In this document: positions 53,860 to 62,525 of the stretch, piece after piece
Numbering within the stretch: position 1 is the first letter of the stretch
Layout: each line of letters opens with the position of its first letter
Source: Desulfosporosinus sp. HMP52
GTDB lineage: Bacteria; Bacillota; Desulfitobacteriia; Desulfitobacteriales; Desulfitobacteriaceae
NCBI RefSeq assembly: GCF_000765145.1
Contig: NZ_JMGA01000014.1
Span: 1 to 64,000, forward strand
Direction: 5' to 3'
DNA: 64,000 nucleotides
Program-made: the position numbers and the translations under genes
Notes under the pieces: generated by a model
What the model was told of the DNA's origin: nothing
Databases searched by the model: none
Seen by the model: the letters and a program-made list of their open reading frames with translations, nothing else

Positions 53860-54432
53860 ATGGAACTCTTAAAAAACAAGATTCGTGATACTGCAAGAAT
53901 TAGCGAGGATCGAATAATTCAAGTTGATAATTTTTTAAATCATCAATTGGATATCTCCTTATTCAACGAAATAGGTAAGGAATTCAAACGCAGGTTCGCT
54001 GATAAAGAAATAACAAAAATCATTACAATTGAAACCTCAGGCATAGCTATTGCGTGTATAACCGCTCAATACTTCGGCAATATACCCGTAGTTTTTGCCA
54101 AAAAACATGCCGGCCTCAATATGAACCCGGATGTTTACGAGGCTCAGGTTTTCTCTTACACAAAAAATCAGGAATACACCATTAAAATATCCAAAGCCTT
54201 CCTGTCTGCTGATGATAAGGTCTTAATCATCGATGATTTCTTGGCAAGCGGTAGCGCACTCTTAGGATTGGTTAGTTTAGTAAATCAAAGCGGAGCGGAA
54301 ATAGGTGGAGTAGGTATCGTCATTGAAAAGACCTTCCAAGGCGGCCGAAAAGTCGTTGAAGAAAAAGGGGTTCGGATTGAATCTTTAGCAATGATTGACT
54401 CATTGAAAGATGGTCAAGTTTTTTTCAAATAA
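53860..54432 (+). CDS. xpt: xanthine phosphoribosyltransferase
   Basis: 190 residues from ATG 53860 (AAGGGAG upstream, long spacing); the open frame extends 20 codons further upstream without support. MELLKNKIRDTARI start, FAKKHAGLNM and the PRPP-binding loop VLIIDDFLASGSAL. Salvages xanthine to XMP. Terminated by a hairpin 31 bp after the stop. Confidence 0.92.
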   Translation: MELLKNKIRDTARISEDRIIQVDNFLNHQLDISLFNEIGKEFKRRFADKEITKIITIETSGIAIACITAQYFGNIPVVFAKKHAGLNMNPDVYEAQVFSYTKNQEYTIKISKAFLSADDKVLIIDDFLASGSALLGLVSLVNQSGAEIGGVGIVIEKTFQGGRKVVEEKGVRIESLAMIDSLKDGQVFFK

Positions 54433-54462
54433 CCTTGGACAAGTTAACACTGGCTAAAGCCT

Positions 54463-54496
54463 AAGAAAGCAAAGTTAGAAATAGCTTTGCTTTCTT
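54463..54496 (+). terminator. terminator of xpt
   Basis: AAGAAAGCAAAG-10-CTTTGCTTTCTT hairpin followed by TTAT. Confidence 0.75.
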
Positions 54497-54566
54497 TTAT
54501 GTTACAGGCACTTCTAAGTTTTGTCCCGACATAATATGGGATATAAAAGAAAAAGGAGTGCTGAAC

Positions 54567-54719
54567 ATGCACATGATGTATCATACAGTTAAAGCGGGCG
54601 ATACCCTCTGGAAAATAGCTCATCACCATCATACTTCTATTCATCATTTACTTCATGCTAACCCATCAATAAAAAATCCTAATCTGATTTATATCGGACA
54701 AAGAATAAAAATTCATTAA
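54567..54719 (+). CDS. LysM mini-protein
   Basis: 50 residues from ATG 54567 with AAAAGGAGTG upstream. Consists of one LysM domain: YHTVKAGDTLWKIAHHHHTS then LLHANPSIKNPNLIYIGQRIKI. No signal peptide, so export or spore location is unclear; similar proteins occur in spore coats. His-rich in the middle. Confidence 0.75.
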   Translation: MHMMYHTVKAGDTLWKIAHHHHTSIHHLLHANPSIKNPNLIYIGQRIKIH

Positions 54720-54896
54720 TCTTCTTTATAACAGAATGACTTTATGAGGATGTCGCAAAGGCATCCTCTTATCTTTTAGCTTGACAAAACAGTTAACAAT
54801 TATTTTCTATGGCATAGGTTTAAGTCAACATAAAAATAACGTCTTTGTTAAGACTAATAATATGTTTCTAGAGCAAGTAAATTCAGGAGGAAAACA

Positions 54897-55706
54897 ATGA
54901 ATTATAAGCACATCAAGTTTCTATTCGCATCTGTAATAAGCATAGTATTGATTGTCACAGTCTTAACGACAAATCTTATTGCTCAAACCCCATTCAGTAG
55001 AACAAATGTCCCTGCTCAAGTTAAGGTAACTTCAGCTACGCTCAATGTGAGATCAGGACCATCGGTTGACAAAGTAAAAGTGGGATTACTGTATAGAGAC
55101 CAAATAGTAGATTGCATCGGCAAGATTGGTTCTTGGTGGGTTGTGCATTTAGAAAATGACACAGTAGGATTAATTTCTGCTAAATATGCTACCCCCTATT
55201 ATCCCCCAGCTCCGGCTCCCGAGCCGACTCCGACTCCGGTTCCAGCTCCTACTCCTGCACCCACTCCTACTCCCACTCCTGAACCCACTCCTACTCCAGA
55301 GCCTACCCCTGAAAAGCCGACTATCGGAACAGAGGAACAACAAATGCTTGATTTAATCAACGAAGAGCGCTCAAAAGTAGGGGTTAAACCTTTAAGCGCA
55401 GATATCGAGCTAATGAAAGTTGCTAAGCTAAAAGCAGAAGACATGGTGGATAACAATTATTTTTCCCACACTTCTCCTACTTACGGTTCTCCCTTTGATA
55501 TGTTAAATAAGTTTAGGATTACCTATAAGAGTGCTGCAGAAAATATTGCCGGCAATTCAACGGTGGAAGCCGCTCATAAAGCTCTAATGCAATCAGAAGG
55601 TCACCGTAAGAATATCTTGAATGCCAGTTTTAACTATATAGGTATCGGTATTGAACCCAGCCCTGTTTATGGAAAGGTTTTTGTACAAATGTTTGTAGGA
55701 CGGTAA
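54897..55706 (+). CDS. secreted SH3-CAP domain protein
   Basis: 269 residues. Signal peptide (about 1-30), bacterial SH3 domain (about 40-98, VKVTSATLNVRSGPSVDKV), a Pro/Thr/Glu repeat linker (about 102-140), and a CAP/SCP domain (about 150-269) with NEERSKVGVKPLSAD, NNYFSHTSP, AENIAGN and SEGHRKNILN. Of the YkwD group often seen in spore-formers. AGGAGG precedes the ATG. Confidence 0.9.
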   Translation: MNYKHIKFLFASVISIVLIVTVLTTNLIAQTPFSRTNVPAQVKVTSATLNVRSGPSVDKVKVGLLYRDQIVDCIGKIGSWWVVHLENDTVGLISAKYATPYYPPAPAPEPTPTPVPAPTPAPTPTPTPEPTPTPEPTPEKPTIGTEEQQMLDLINEERSKVGVKPLSADIELMKVAKLKAEDMVDNNYFSHTSPTYGSPFDMLNKFRITYKSAAENIAGNSTVEAAHKALMQSEGHRKNILNASFNYIGIGIEPSPVYGKVFVQMFVGR

Positions 55707-55728
55707 AATGTATTTATCTCATAAACTA

Positions 55729-55752
55729 GGCGTAGACAACAATGTCTACGCC
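55729..55752 (+). terminator. terminator of SH3-CAP gene
   Basis: GGCGTAGACA-4-TGTCTACGCC hairpin, then CAGTCTTTAAGTCTTTT. Confidence 0.7.
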
Positions 55753-55876
55753 CAGTCTTTAAGTCTTTTCTTGCTTTTTCATAGGAATCCAGACCCTGTA
55801 TTTATTGTTTAGATTCTGTAATATTCCGGACAGGGTAAACCTGTCTTTCTTGCTTTGACCGGCCAATCTCCTTACA

Positions 55877-56593
55877 TTAAAGCCTTAATTTTTGTCCATT
55901 AGTCTTAAACCACAATTTCCACACAGTGTAGTCCTGCATATAATCCTCAACCCGTTGCCAAAACTGTTTGGAATGATTGAGATAAGTCAAGTGGGCTAGT
56001 TCATGAATTACAATGTAATCAATCCCCTTATCTGGGGCCATGATAATTCGCCAATTCAGATTAATATTACCTTTACTTGAACAGCTTCCCCAACTTGTTT
56101 TTTGATCCTTAAGCCGAAAATCCTTATAGGATACCTGCATTTGTTTAGCATATCGATCCAGCCTCTCCTTTAGAACCTTGCGGGCTTGAGCTTTATACCA
56201 TGATATTAAAGCAGCCTTAATATTCAACGCCACTTCCTGTTGAGGTAGATCTTGAGGTAACTCAACAAAAAGTAGCTGCTCCTCTAGAGAGGCTCTTATG
56301 ATTTTCCCTGTATGCCTCTTGAGTTTTAATTCGATTCTATTTCCACGGTACCAGAAGTGCTCCCCATCAATATACTTAGCCGGTGGTTTCAGGGCGGCTT
56401 GTTTGGCCAGCCAATGCTTTAGTATCCAATCTTGCTTGGAGGCTAACAAGTCATTTAGTTGCTTAGGAGATACATTAGCAGGAACCGAAATACGAACTCT
56501 GTCTTCAAAAATACTAAGTGTGATCCTTCGATAACGCGTACTCCTGCGCTCTTCATAGGGAATTGAGTAATTGTTAATTGTCAGAGTAGTCAT
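55877..56593 (-). CDS. YgjP-like (M48/DUF45) metallopeptidase
   Basis: 238 residues. VIHELAHLTYLNHSKQFWQRVE contains the HExxH zinc motif and the third His, and KTSWGSCSSKGNINLNWR is the family signature. Cytoplasmic by lack of signal. Physiological substrate is not established. Confidence 0.85.
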   Translation of the reverse strand: MTTLTINNYSIPYEERRSTRYRRITLSIFEDRVRISVPANVSPKQLNDLLASKQDWILKHWLAKQAALKPPAKYIDGEHFWYRGNRIELKLKRHTGKIIRASLEEQLLFVELPQDLPQQEVALNIKAALISWYKAQARKVLKERLDRYAKQMQVSYKDFRLKDQKTSWGSCSSKGNINLNWRIIMAPDKGIDYIVIHELAHLTYLNHSKQFWQRVEDYMQDYTVWKLWFKTNGQKLRL

Positions 56594-56622
56594 TACCGAT
56601 CCCTTCTCTTTTAGGAGTTCTT

Positions 56623-58296
56623 TTAAGTAGGCTGATTGATGTTAATCAATTTATGCAATTTGATAGCTGCCGCAAGGGCTAGTCTGGTATCAACACTCTC
56701 AAGTGATACTCCAAGAATCTCTTCAATACGTCTTTTGCGGAAAACCAATGTTTTATAGTGGACAAATAATTTGTTAGCAGCATCTTTCAAGTTGTTGCTT
56801 TGCAGAATCTCTTCTAAGGTAATCAATAAATCCGATCCTTTTTCTTTGTCATAATCTATTATACAACCAATCATTTTCCGAACAAAATCTGACGAATAAT
56901 CTTTTCCATAGATTAACGACAATATCTGGAATAAACCAACATCCTTATAATGAAAGATTCCGCCATCCTTGTGCATTTGACATTGGGCTGAAATAAGCGT
57001 GTTCCAGGCCTCTTTATAACTATTCTTTATAGAGTCAATACCTGAATGGAAATCACTTATCCCAATTGAAATCGTCAGACCAGGTTCAGCATTGCTTATT
57101 AATGCTTTGAGTTCGGATGCTGCCAAAATACTACTTTGAGTCAAATCTATAGAAGTATTGCTATGTTTAATAAAGTTACTTTCACACAAGACTCCGATCT
57201 TATCGCAATTATTCCATACCAGATAGTTTGTATTATTACTAATAAGATAAATAAGTCGATTCACCAACTGCTTAGAATGTTCATTCATTCTTTGATCTTT
57301 GTCGCTATGTCCAAGGACATTGATCAAGAAACAACATAAAGAACCCCGAAAATTAATTTTCAATTTTTCAGCTATTTCAAGAGTTTTTTCAGTTAAGCTT
57401 ATGTTCCCACTAAGAATATCATTAATAAAGTCACTTTTACGCTGCAGTTCATAGGTGAATTTCAACATGCGCTCAACTTCATATCGCTCAGTTATGTCAG
57501 ATACAACAACAACTGCGGTCTTCTTCCCATTTACTCGATATTGCATCGGAGCTGTACGCCCCTCGAAATAGCGCTTTACAGACTCAAAATTCATTTCACG
57601 AATCATACTTCGATTCTCTCCGGTTGCAATAACCTGTCTAATATCTTCAAGCATTAAATCCGCGAGCTCAGAGGGAAATAGTTGGTGAAATGTAAGTCCC
57701 ACCATTTCTCGATTAGCCTTTAGATAATGCTCACTATTCCCAAAGACCTCGATATATCGCCCATCCTCATCAACGATTGCGCTCACATCCGGAATAGCTC
57801 GGGCAAAGTCTTTTAACTTGTTCTCGCTTTCAATAATCCGGTCTGCGGCTTCTTTAACTTTGGTTATATCACATATTGCACCTACAACCCTAATCGGTTC
57901 ATGTTGCTCATTATAGATAATTTTCCCTCTAGACCTTACCCAAAGATATGAGCCATTTTTGTGCTGAAGGCGATACTCCAGATCAAATTGATCAGTCTGT
58001 CCTTCTTCGCATAAGCGGATTGCTTCAGCTATTTTTTCACTGTCTTCGATGTACCAACGACTTTTCCATTCTTCTAGCTCGTCAGTTATCTCATTCTCTT
58101 CATAGCCCAAAATTGCCTTCCACCGTTTGTCTATATAATTTTTGTTATTGACTAAGTCGTAATCCCAAACACCCGCTCCCGTTGCCTCAAGTACCAGCTC
58201 TAAACGCTCATAGCGAGCGTTCAGTTCTTTCAGAGTCTGAGTTTTATCCGTTATATCAGATTGAGTCATAGTACTATGCTTAATTGCCCTAGTCAT
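56623..58296 (-). CDS. PAS-PAS regulator with PucR/CdaR-type C-terminal HTH
   Basis: 557 residues from ATG 58296 (AAGAGGGG upstream); the frame extends 12 codons more. Two PAS domains (about 25-150, 155-280), a central region like the CdaR GGDEF-like domain (about 310-450, ISIGISDFHSG), and a PucR-type HTH at the end (DAANKLFVHYKTLVFRKRRIEEILG). A one-component transcription regulator sensing redox or small molecules through PAS. Target unknown. Confidence 0.8.
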   Translation of the reverse strand: MTRAIKHSTMTQSDITDKTQTLKELNARYERLELVLEATGAGVWDYDLVNNKNYIDKRWKAILGYEENEITDELEEWKSRWYIEDSEKIAEAIRLCEEGQTDQFDLEYRLQHKNGSYLWVRSRGKIIYNEQHEPIRVVGAICDITKVKEAADRIIESENKLKDFARAIPDVSAIVDEDGRYIEVFGNSEHYLKANREMVGLTFHQLFPSELADLMLEDIRQVIATGENRSMIREMNFESVKRYFEGRTAPMQYRVNGKKTAVVVVSDITERYEVERMLKFTYELQRKSDFINDILSGNISLTEKTLEIAEKLKINFRGSLCCFLINVLGHSDKDQRMNEHSKQLVNRLIYLISNNTNYLVWNNCDKIGVLCESNFIKHSNTSIDLTQSSILAASELKALISNAEPGLTISIGISDFHSGIDSIKNSYKEAWNTLISAQCQMHKDGGIFHYKDVGLFQILSLIYGKDYSSDFVRKMIGCIIDYDKEKGSDLLITLEEILQSNNLKDAANKLFVHYKTLVFRKRRIEEILGVSLESVDTRLALAAAIKLHKLININQPT

Positions 58297-58483
58297 ATTA
58301 TTACCCCTCTTGACGGCATCTACATTTAGCACTATGATTCGACATTTAATACCTAATACCTTTTATATGTAACCAAGTTATTAAAAACAATATTGAAAAT
58401 TTAAATAGTTAGAATTTTTGGCTTGAGGCAAAAAAATAAGAATGGAGGTCAATCCATTCTCATGTTACTGCTATAAAGGTCAC

Positions 58484-59872
58484 CTATTTGCACTCATTCT
58501 GAAGTTGGTTTAACAAAGCAACAACCTCTTCGGATGCTTGAGTCATTTCAACTAGAATCTGTTCCGCCTTTTCCATATTCCCTTTTTCATACTCAATAGC
58601 TGCTTGGCGGGCAAGACTATGAACTTTCTCATGGGGAGACTCCAGTCGTTTAAGCGAGGACAAGTTGCTAAGTTTCTGGGCATCAAGACTGTCTACCCAT
58701 TTACCTAACCGACATTCATGATGATCACCAACCTCACTGGCCTTGATATTCTCAAAGCCTAATATCATATTATAGATTCTCCAAGTCCAAAGTAGATGAT
58801 CGGTTTTGCACAGTTCCAAAGCCTGATTTGTATCCAGCTCAGGAATTCTTTTAATCTCCTGAAGCCTTATTTTTTGCAATGATTTGCTGATGTTATAGAT
58901 TCCTTGACCCGTCTTCTTGGCAATCTGATTAATCTCTTCTGATGCCTTAGAAGTTCCTGTTATACTTCTGGATGATTCCTCAATTGATGCACTTTGCTCT
59001 TCACTTCCGGCAGCAATACTATGTATATCTTGAGTTACTGCATTGAAGCTTTGAATGATACTTTGCATCGACTCTGCAGACTCCTGCATAACTGCCTTTC
59101 CCCTCTGCATAGTCTGAGAAAGGGCTTGAATTTTATTGGTAGTTTCAATAGAATTATTGCTTAATGCGGAAATTTTGCGACTTATATCTGAGACGGAGCC
59201 TTTTGTATACTCTGCTAATTTGCGCACTTCATCTGCAACCACTGCAAATCCTCGTCCGTGTTCAGCGGCACGCGCTGCCTCAATAGCAGCATTAAGAGCT
59301 AAAAGGTTGGTTTGATCCGCAACTCCCGAGATTACCCCTACAATTTGCTCTATCTCTTCCATCGAACTTAACACTTCTTGAACTTTCTGACTTACCATCC
59401 CAAACTCATCAAAGGACTGTTCAACAAATTGTATAGCCTGTTCAATTTTTTCCCCACTAGAGGCGGCCGCCCTTGTAGCATGCTCTACAAATTCCGAAGA
59501 GTTCGTTGACGATTCCGCAACCTCATTGGCTGCCGCACCTAATTGTTCAGCTTGTTCGGAAAGATTTGCAAGTTGAATAGTCTGTTCATTTAATTGCATT
59601 AGCATCTCACGAATAGATGTCATACTGGTAAGGTCTTGAACCGTTTTATCGAGCTCTTCCAAGGATAGCTTAATAGCCCCTTGGCGTTCAGCCATGACAC
59701 GATTTATAATTTCCACAATAGGGTGTATTGGACTAGACGAATGGATGTCAACATTTAGCTTACCGTTAAAATCATATTCCCTTAAACTCTGATAAAACTT
59801 TTCGTAATCTTTTTCACAATCTTGATGTTGTCCCTTAAGTAATTCATTCTGCTTATTGCGAAATAAAAACAA
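58484..59872 (-). CDS. soluble MCP with C-terminal CZB zinc domain
   Basis: About 462 residues. No membrane segment. MCP signalling domain with [23 protein letters not shown], and a C-terminal CZB domain (about 370-460: [26 protein letters not shown]), whose His3-Cys set binds zinc and senses zinc or HOCl. TTG 59872 behind GAGGTG is the likely start; a TTG at 59893 is the alternative. Confidence 0.88.
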   Translation of the reverse strand: MFLFRNKQNELLKGQHQDCEKDYEKFYQSLREYDFNGKLNVDIHSSSPIHPIVEIINRVMAERQGAIKLSLEELDKTVQDLTSMTSIREMLMQLNEQTIQLANLSEQAEQLGAAANEVAESSTNSSEFVEHATRAAASSGEKIEQAIQFVEQSFDEFGMVSQKVQEVLSSMEEIEQIVGVISGVADQTNLLALNAAIEAARAAEHGRGFAVVADEVRKLAEYTKGSVSDISRKISALSNNSIETTNKIQALSQTMQRGKAVMQESAESMQSIIQSFNAVTQDIHSIAAGSEEQSASIEESSRSITGTSKASEEINQIAKKTGQGIYNISKSLQKIRLQEIKRIPELDTNQALELCKTDHLLWTWRIYNMILGFENIKASEVGDHHECRLGKWVDSLDAQKLSNLSSLKRLESPHEKVHSLARQAAIEYEKGNMEKAEQILVEMTQASEEVVALLNQLQNECK

Positions 59873-60030
59873 CTCCGGCACCTCACTACCCAAATATATT
59901 TGCTAACAGAAAAATTTCGACATGAATTCAACTATATTATAATAAAAAATCAAATTGCAATCTATTATCTCAGAGAGATACATTTTTCGACAATTGTTAA
60001 CGTTTTCTTGTCCCGAAGGGATAATAAAAA

Positions 60031-60051
60031 ACCCCAGGTCGTGCCTGGGGT
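60031..60051 (-). terminator. terminator of acetate transporter gene
   Basis: ACCCCAGG-5-CCTGGGGT hairpin followed on the minus strand by TTTTTTATTAT. Confidence 0.8.
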
Positions 60052-60090
60052 TCTATACTGTGAAACAAATGAACGTAAAAATCCTACTAC

Positions 60091-60687
60091 TTATTTTTTC
60101 CGGGCAGCTAATCCCCTCGGTCCAGTAGGTAAAAGTGCTCGTCCGTATAAAGGATTGAGAACGCCAGCCGCTGAAGCATACCATGCGCAGGCAGCGGTAA
60201 TTAAGCCAAATATACCTCCGGGAACGCTAGATATAATTCCGAATTCTGCTAAATCCAAAAGAATAAAAGTTACCTCAAGACAGGCAAAAACTGCGACTAA
60301 AGCATTACTAATTCTAAAAGTTCCGATTAACATGTAGGTATTAAAGATTGTAAAGGCTATTAAATACAGCCCGATTGCTTCATGCCCAAAGGAACCGAAA
60401 TCTAGAACATCAAGGGTTTCAAGAAGCACTGTAGTACTTAATCCTATCCAAAATGCACCATAGGTTGTAAATGCTGTAGCACCAAAAGTATTGTTCTTTT
60501 TGAATTCCCACATTCCAGCTAAGACTTGACACATTCCTCCATAAAACAGACCCAGGGGAACAAACAAAGCTCCCATCTCACTAGGAACAAAGTGAGCATT
60601 CGACATACTAAGAATAAAGGTTGTAAGTGCAAAAGCTGCTAACCCCAGGGGCCCTGGGTCAGCTATTGAACTTTCTCTGATCTCCAT
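60091..60687 (-). CDS. acetate uptake transporter (GPR1/FUN34/YaaH, SatP family)
   Basis: 198 residues, six membrane helices. DPGPLGLAAFALTTF is the family's N-terminal P-x-P-L-G-L motif, followed by GLFYGGMCQVLAGMWEFKKNN. Takes up acetate or succinate by proton symport or as a channel. Weak ribosome binding site (AAGAAG). Monocistronic. Confidence 0.9.
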   Translation of the reverse strand: MEIRESSIADPGPLGLAAFALTTFILSMSNAHFVPSEMGALFVPLGLFYGGMCQVLAGMWEFKKNNTFGATAFTTYGAFWIGLSTTVLLETLDVLDFGSFGHEAIGLYLIAFTIFNTYMLIGTFRISNALVAVFACLEVTFILLDLAEFGIISSVPGGIFGLITAACAWYASAAGVLNPLYGRALLPTGPRGLAARKK

Positions 60688-60854
60688 TACTTCTTTAATA
60701 AGATACCCTCTCCTTTAATTAAGCCTTTGAATATTTTTTTACCTTCTTTCATTAGCTTGTATTTTTACCTCGCACAGTTTATCACAACATTACAGATTCA
60801 TCTACCATTCGATATTTTTTTCATTTTTCTCATCTTACATATTTTTAGCTCATC

Positions 60855-61280
60855 TTAAACCATCGCTCTAATTCGGTAATAACTAAGTGTTAACCCAAAA
60901 GCAGAAGCAGAAATAAAATGAGATATACCTGCAAACAAAGTCCGGTCTTTTAGATAAGGTAATTCGAATCCAATTGCTAAACCGTATAAGAAAAACCAGA
61001 CTAAAACGCTAAAAAACCATCCCTTAAACAAAAGTTTATTCTTATTATCTGCTAGGAAAAAAAAGAGAATGCCAATAAATCCCGAGAAAAAAACTTGCGC
61101 TATCTGAGCAAAGATTAATTCCCCTATTCCTGACTGCAGTCTACCGAATACAACTATAGAAGCCCAATCAAACAATCTTTCTTTATGGAATCCAATCAGA
61201 TACAATGTCCAATCAATAAGATTCATGACAATTGCCCCAAGCACCCCTCCGAGAAATCCTTGGAAAACTCTATCTTTCAA
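60855..61280 (-). CDS. four-helix membrane protein, unknown function
   Basis: 141 residues, four hydrophobic segments (GFLGGVLGAIVMNLI, IFAQIAQVFFSGFIGILFFFL, FFSVLVWFFLYG, and SHFISASAFGLTLSYY). TTG start behind AAGGGGGATG. Resembles uncharacterised Clostridial membrane proteins. Single gene. Confidence 0.65.
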   Translation of the reverse strand: MKDRVFQGFLGGVLGAIVMNLIDWTLYLIGFHKERLFDWASIVVFGRLQSGIGELIFAQIAQVFFSGFIGILFFFLADNKNKLLFKGWFFSVLVWFFLYGLAIGFELPYLKDRTLFAGISHFISASAFGLTLSYYRIRAMV

Positions 61281-61351
61281 AACAACATCCCCCTTGATGT
61301 GAGATATTATTGCCTTTATATTAATTAATATTCAAGATTTACATAAAAATG

Positions 61352-61392
61352 GACAGGTAGCTCTGGGATCTTTCCCTAAAGCTTTACCTGTC
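61352..61392 (-). terminator. terminator of Gln-rich protein gene
   Basis: GACAGGTA ... TACCTGTC hairpin with internal GGGA/TCCC pairing, followed on the minus strand by CCATTTTTATG. Confidence 0.65.
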
Positions 61393-61446
61393 AATAAATC
61401 ATTGGCAAGCTGTATAGACCCTTAGCCTTTGTGGAACAACTCAACC

Positions 61447-61677
61447 TTAATTCTGTTGATTTTGGCTTTGTTGAAAAGCTTGCTGTCTCCGATTCATTTC
61501 TTCCTGTGTCATATTTTGATTAATCTGTTGGGCATTTTGGAACTGTTGAGATTGTACCTGCTGTGAACCTTGATTGAAATCTTCTGAATCAAAGCTTTCA
61601 GCTTTTTGCATACCATCTTGAGCCTGTTGGGCTTGTTGTTCAAATTTTTGGGCCTCTTGTTGATTGTTAATATCCAT
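61447..61677 (-). CDS. small Gln/Asn-rich protein
   Basis: 76 residues, more than a third Gln, without hydrophobic segment. AGGAGG precedes the ATG. Composition recalls gamma-type SASPs (Gln/Asn-rich spore amino-acid stores), but no FASE-type germination-protease site is visible, so this is only a hint. The last residues (QQNQ) end before a terminator. Confidence 0.6.
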   Translation of the reverse strand: MDINNQQEAQKFEQQAQQAQDGMQKAESFDSEDFNQGSQQVQSQQFQNAQQINQNMTQEEMNRRQQAFQQSQNQQN

Positions 61678-61761
61678 TAATCTTACCTCCTAAGTCTTAC
61701 TCAATGTTATTATTATCCAGAATCACGAATGTTATGTAAAGGCTAATCTCTCTTATGCAAA

Positions 61762-61813
61762 TTCAGAAGAATACCCTCACATCACATTTATGATATGAGG
61801 GTATTCTTCTGAA
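61762..61813 (-). terminator. terminator of YjfB-type gene
   Basis: Perfect 18-bp hairpin TTCAGAAGAATACCCTCA ... complement, 16-nt loop. T-run after it is poor (TTTGCAT). Confidence 0.65.
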
Positions 61814-61903
61814 GCCTCTTTTTAAATTGTTCATAACATAGGTTCTACTTTTACTAAATCAGCTTACCTGTCCTCTTGTATTAGTAATATACAATTTTTA
61901 TTC

Positions 61904-62101
61904 TTAAGCTTTAATATCTAAGTTTGCTCCTAAGAAAGGTTGAATAGATGTCTCCATGGCCTTAGTCATGGTGCCTTCCATCGCAATGATTGATTCATTC
62001 TGATTAGCAGCAACATCCATGGCCATTTTCATGACCGCTAGACTGGATTGTTCTTGAACTTTATTTTGATTAAGGATTATTGACATGGCAGCTATGTCCA
62101 A
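61904..62101 (-). CDS. YjfB-family putative motility protein
   Basis: 65 residues. MDIAAMSIILNQNKVQEQSSLAVMKMAMD, then a C-terminal half ending in LDIKA, match the YjfB family as I remember it; members are often under flagellar/motility control. TTG start with GGAGGG upstream. Confidence 0.8.
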   Translation of the reverse strand: MDIAAMSIILNQNKVQEQSSLAVMKMAMDVAANQNESIIAMEGTMTKAMETSIQPFLGANLDIKA

Positions 62102-62123
62102 GTTTGTTCCCTCCTAACAATAA

Positions 62124-62366
62124 TTAATGAGCATCAAGCCAAAAAGTTCGGCTTTGTTCATCTAAATCAATAATTTCCTGCTGGAATCTATGAATCTTTG
62201 CGTTAACCAAATCAATTTGCTTCTTGCTAAGTTTATAGTCTCTGGCAAACTCAGCTAGTTCTTTCATTTTACGGAGTTTTGCCTCGATTTCATCCAATTT
62301 CTCGATTCGCAGTTTCGTCCATTCCAGTTTTAAGGTTAAGTAATCTTCATTGCTCAGTACAAGCAC
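62124..62366 (-). CDS. small coiled-coil protein
   Basis: Up to 80 residues, a long charged helix hairpin (RIEKLDEIEAKLRKMKEL; KKQIDLVNAKIHRFQQEI). Start uncertain: the GTG at 62366 overlaps the GAGGTG, and a CTG at 62357 has better spacing. Just upstream of the YjfB-type gene (22 bp), so likely one operon. Family not recognised. Confidence 0.55.
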   Translation of the reverse strand: MLVLSNEDYLTLKLEWTKLRIEKLDEIEAKLRKMKELAEFARDYKLSKKQIDLVNAKIHRFQQEIIDLDEQSRTFWLDAH

Positions 62367-62525
62367 CTCGTTTTATAAAATACCTACTTGGGTATAAAAC
62401 TATAACCGGCACATAGATCTCTTGTTTTAAAGGTGCTTTCTCATTGTTTGAGAACCTGTTTCTCTAATTATAGCGTATTTTATCTGGCTTTCATATAGAA
62501 ACAAGATTAAACCGGTGGCAACTGA

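Noticed and set aside
54444-54647. 67-residue minus-strand frame
   Set aside because: Antisense to the LysM mini-gene, which has a strong ribosome binding site and a clear domain, and it covers the xpt terminator.
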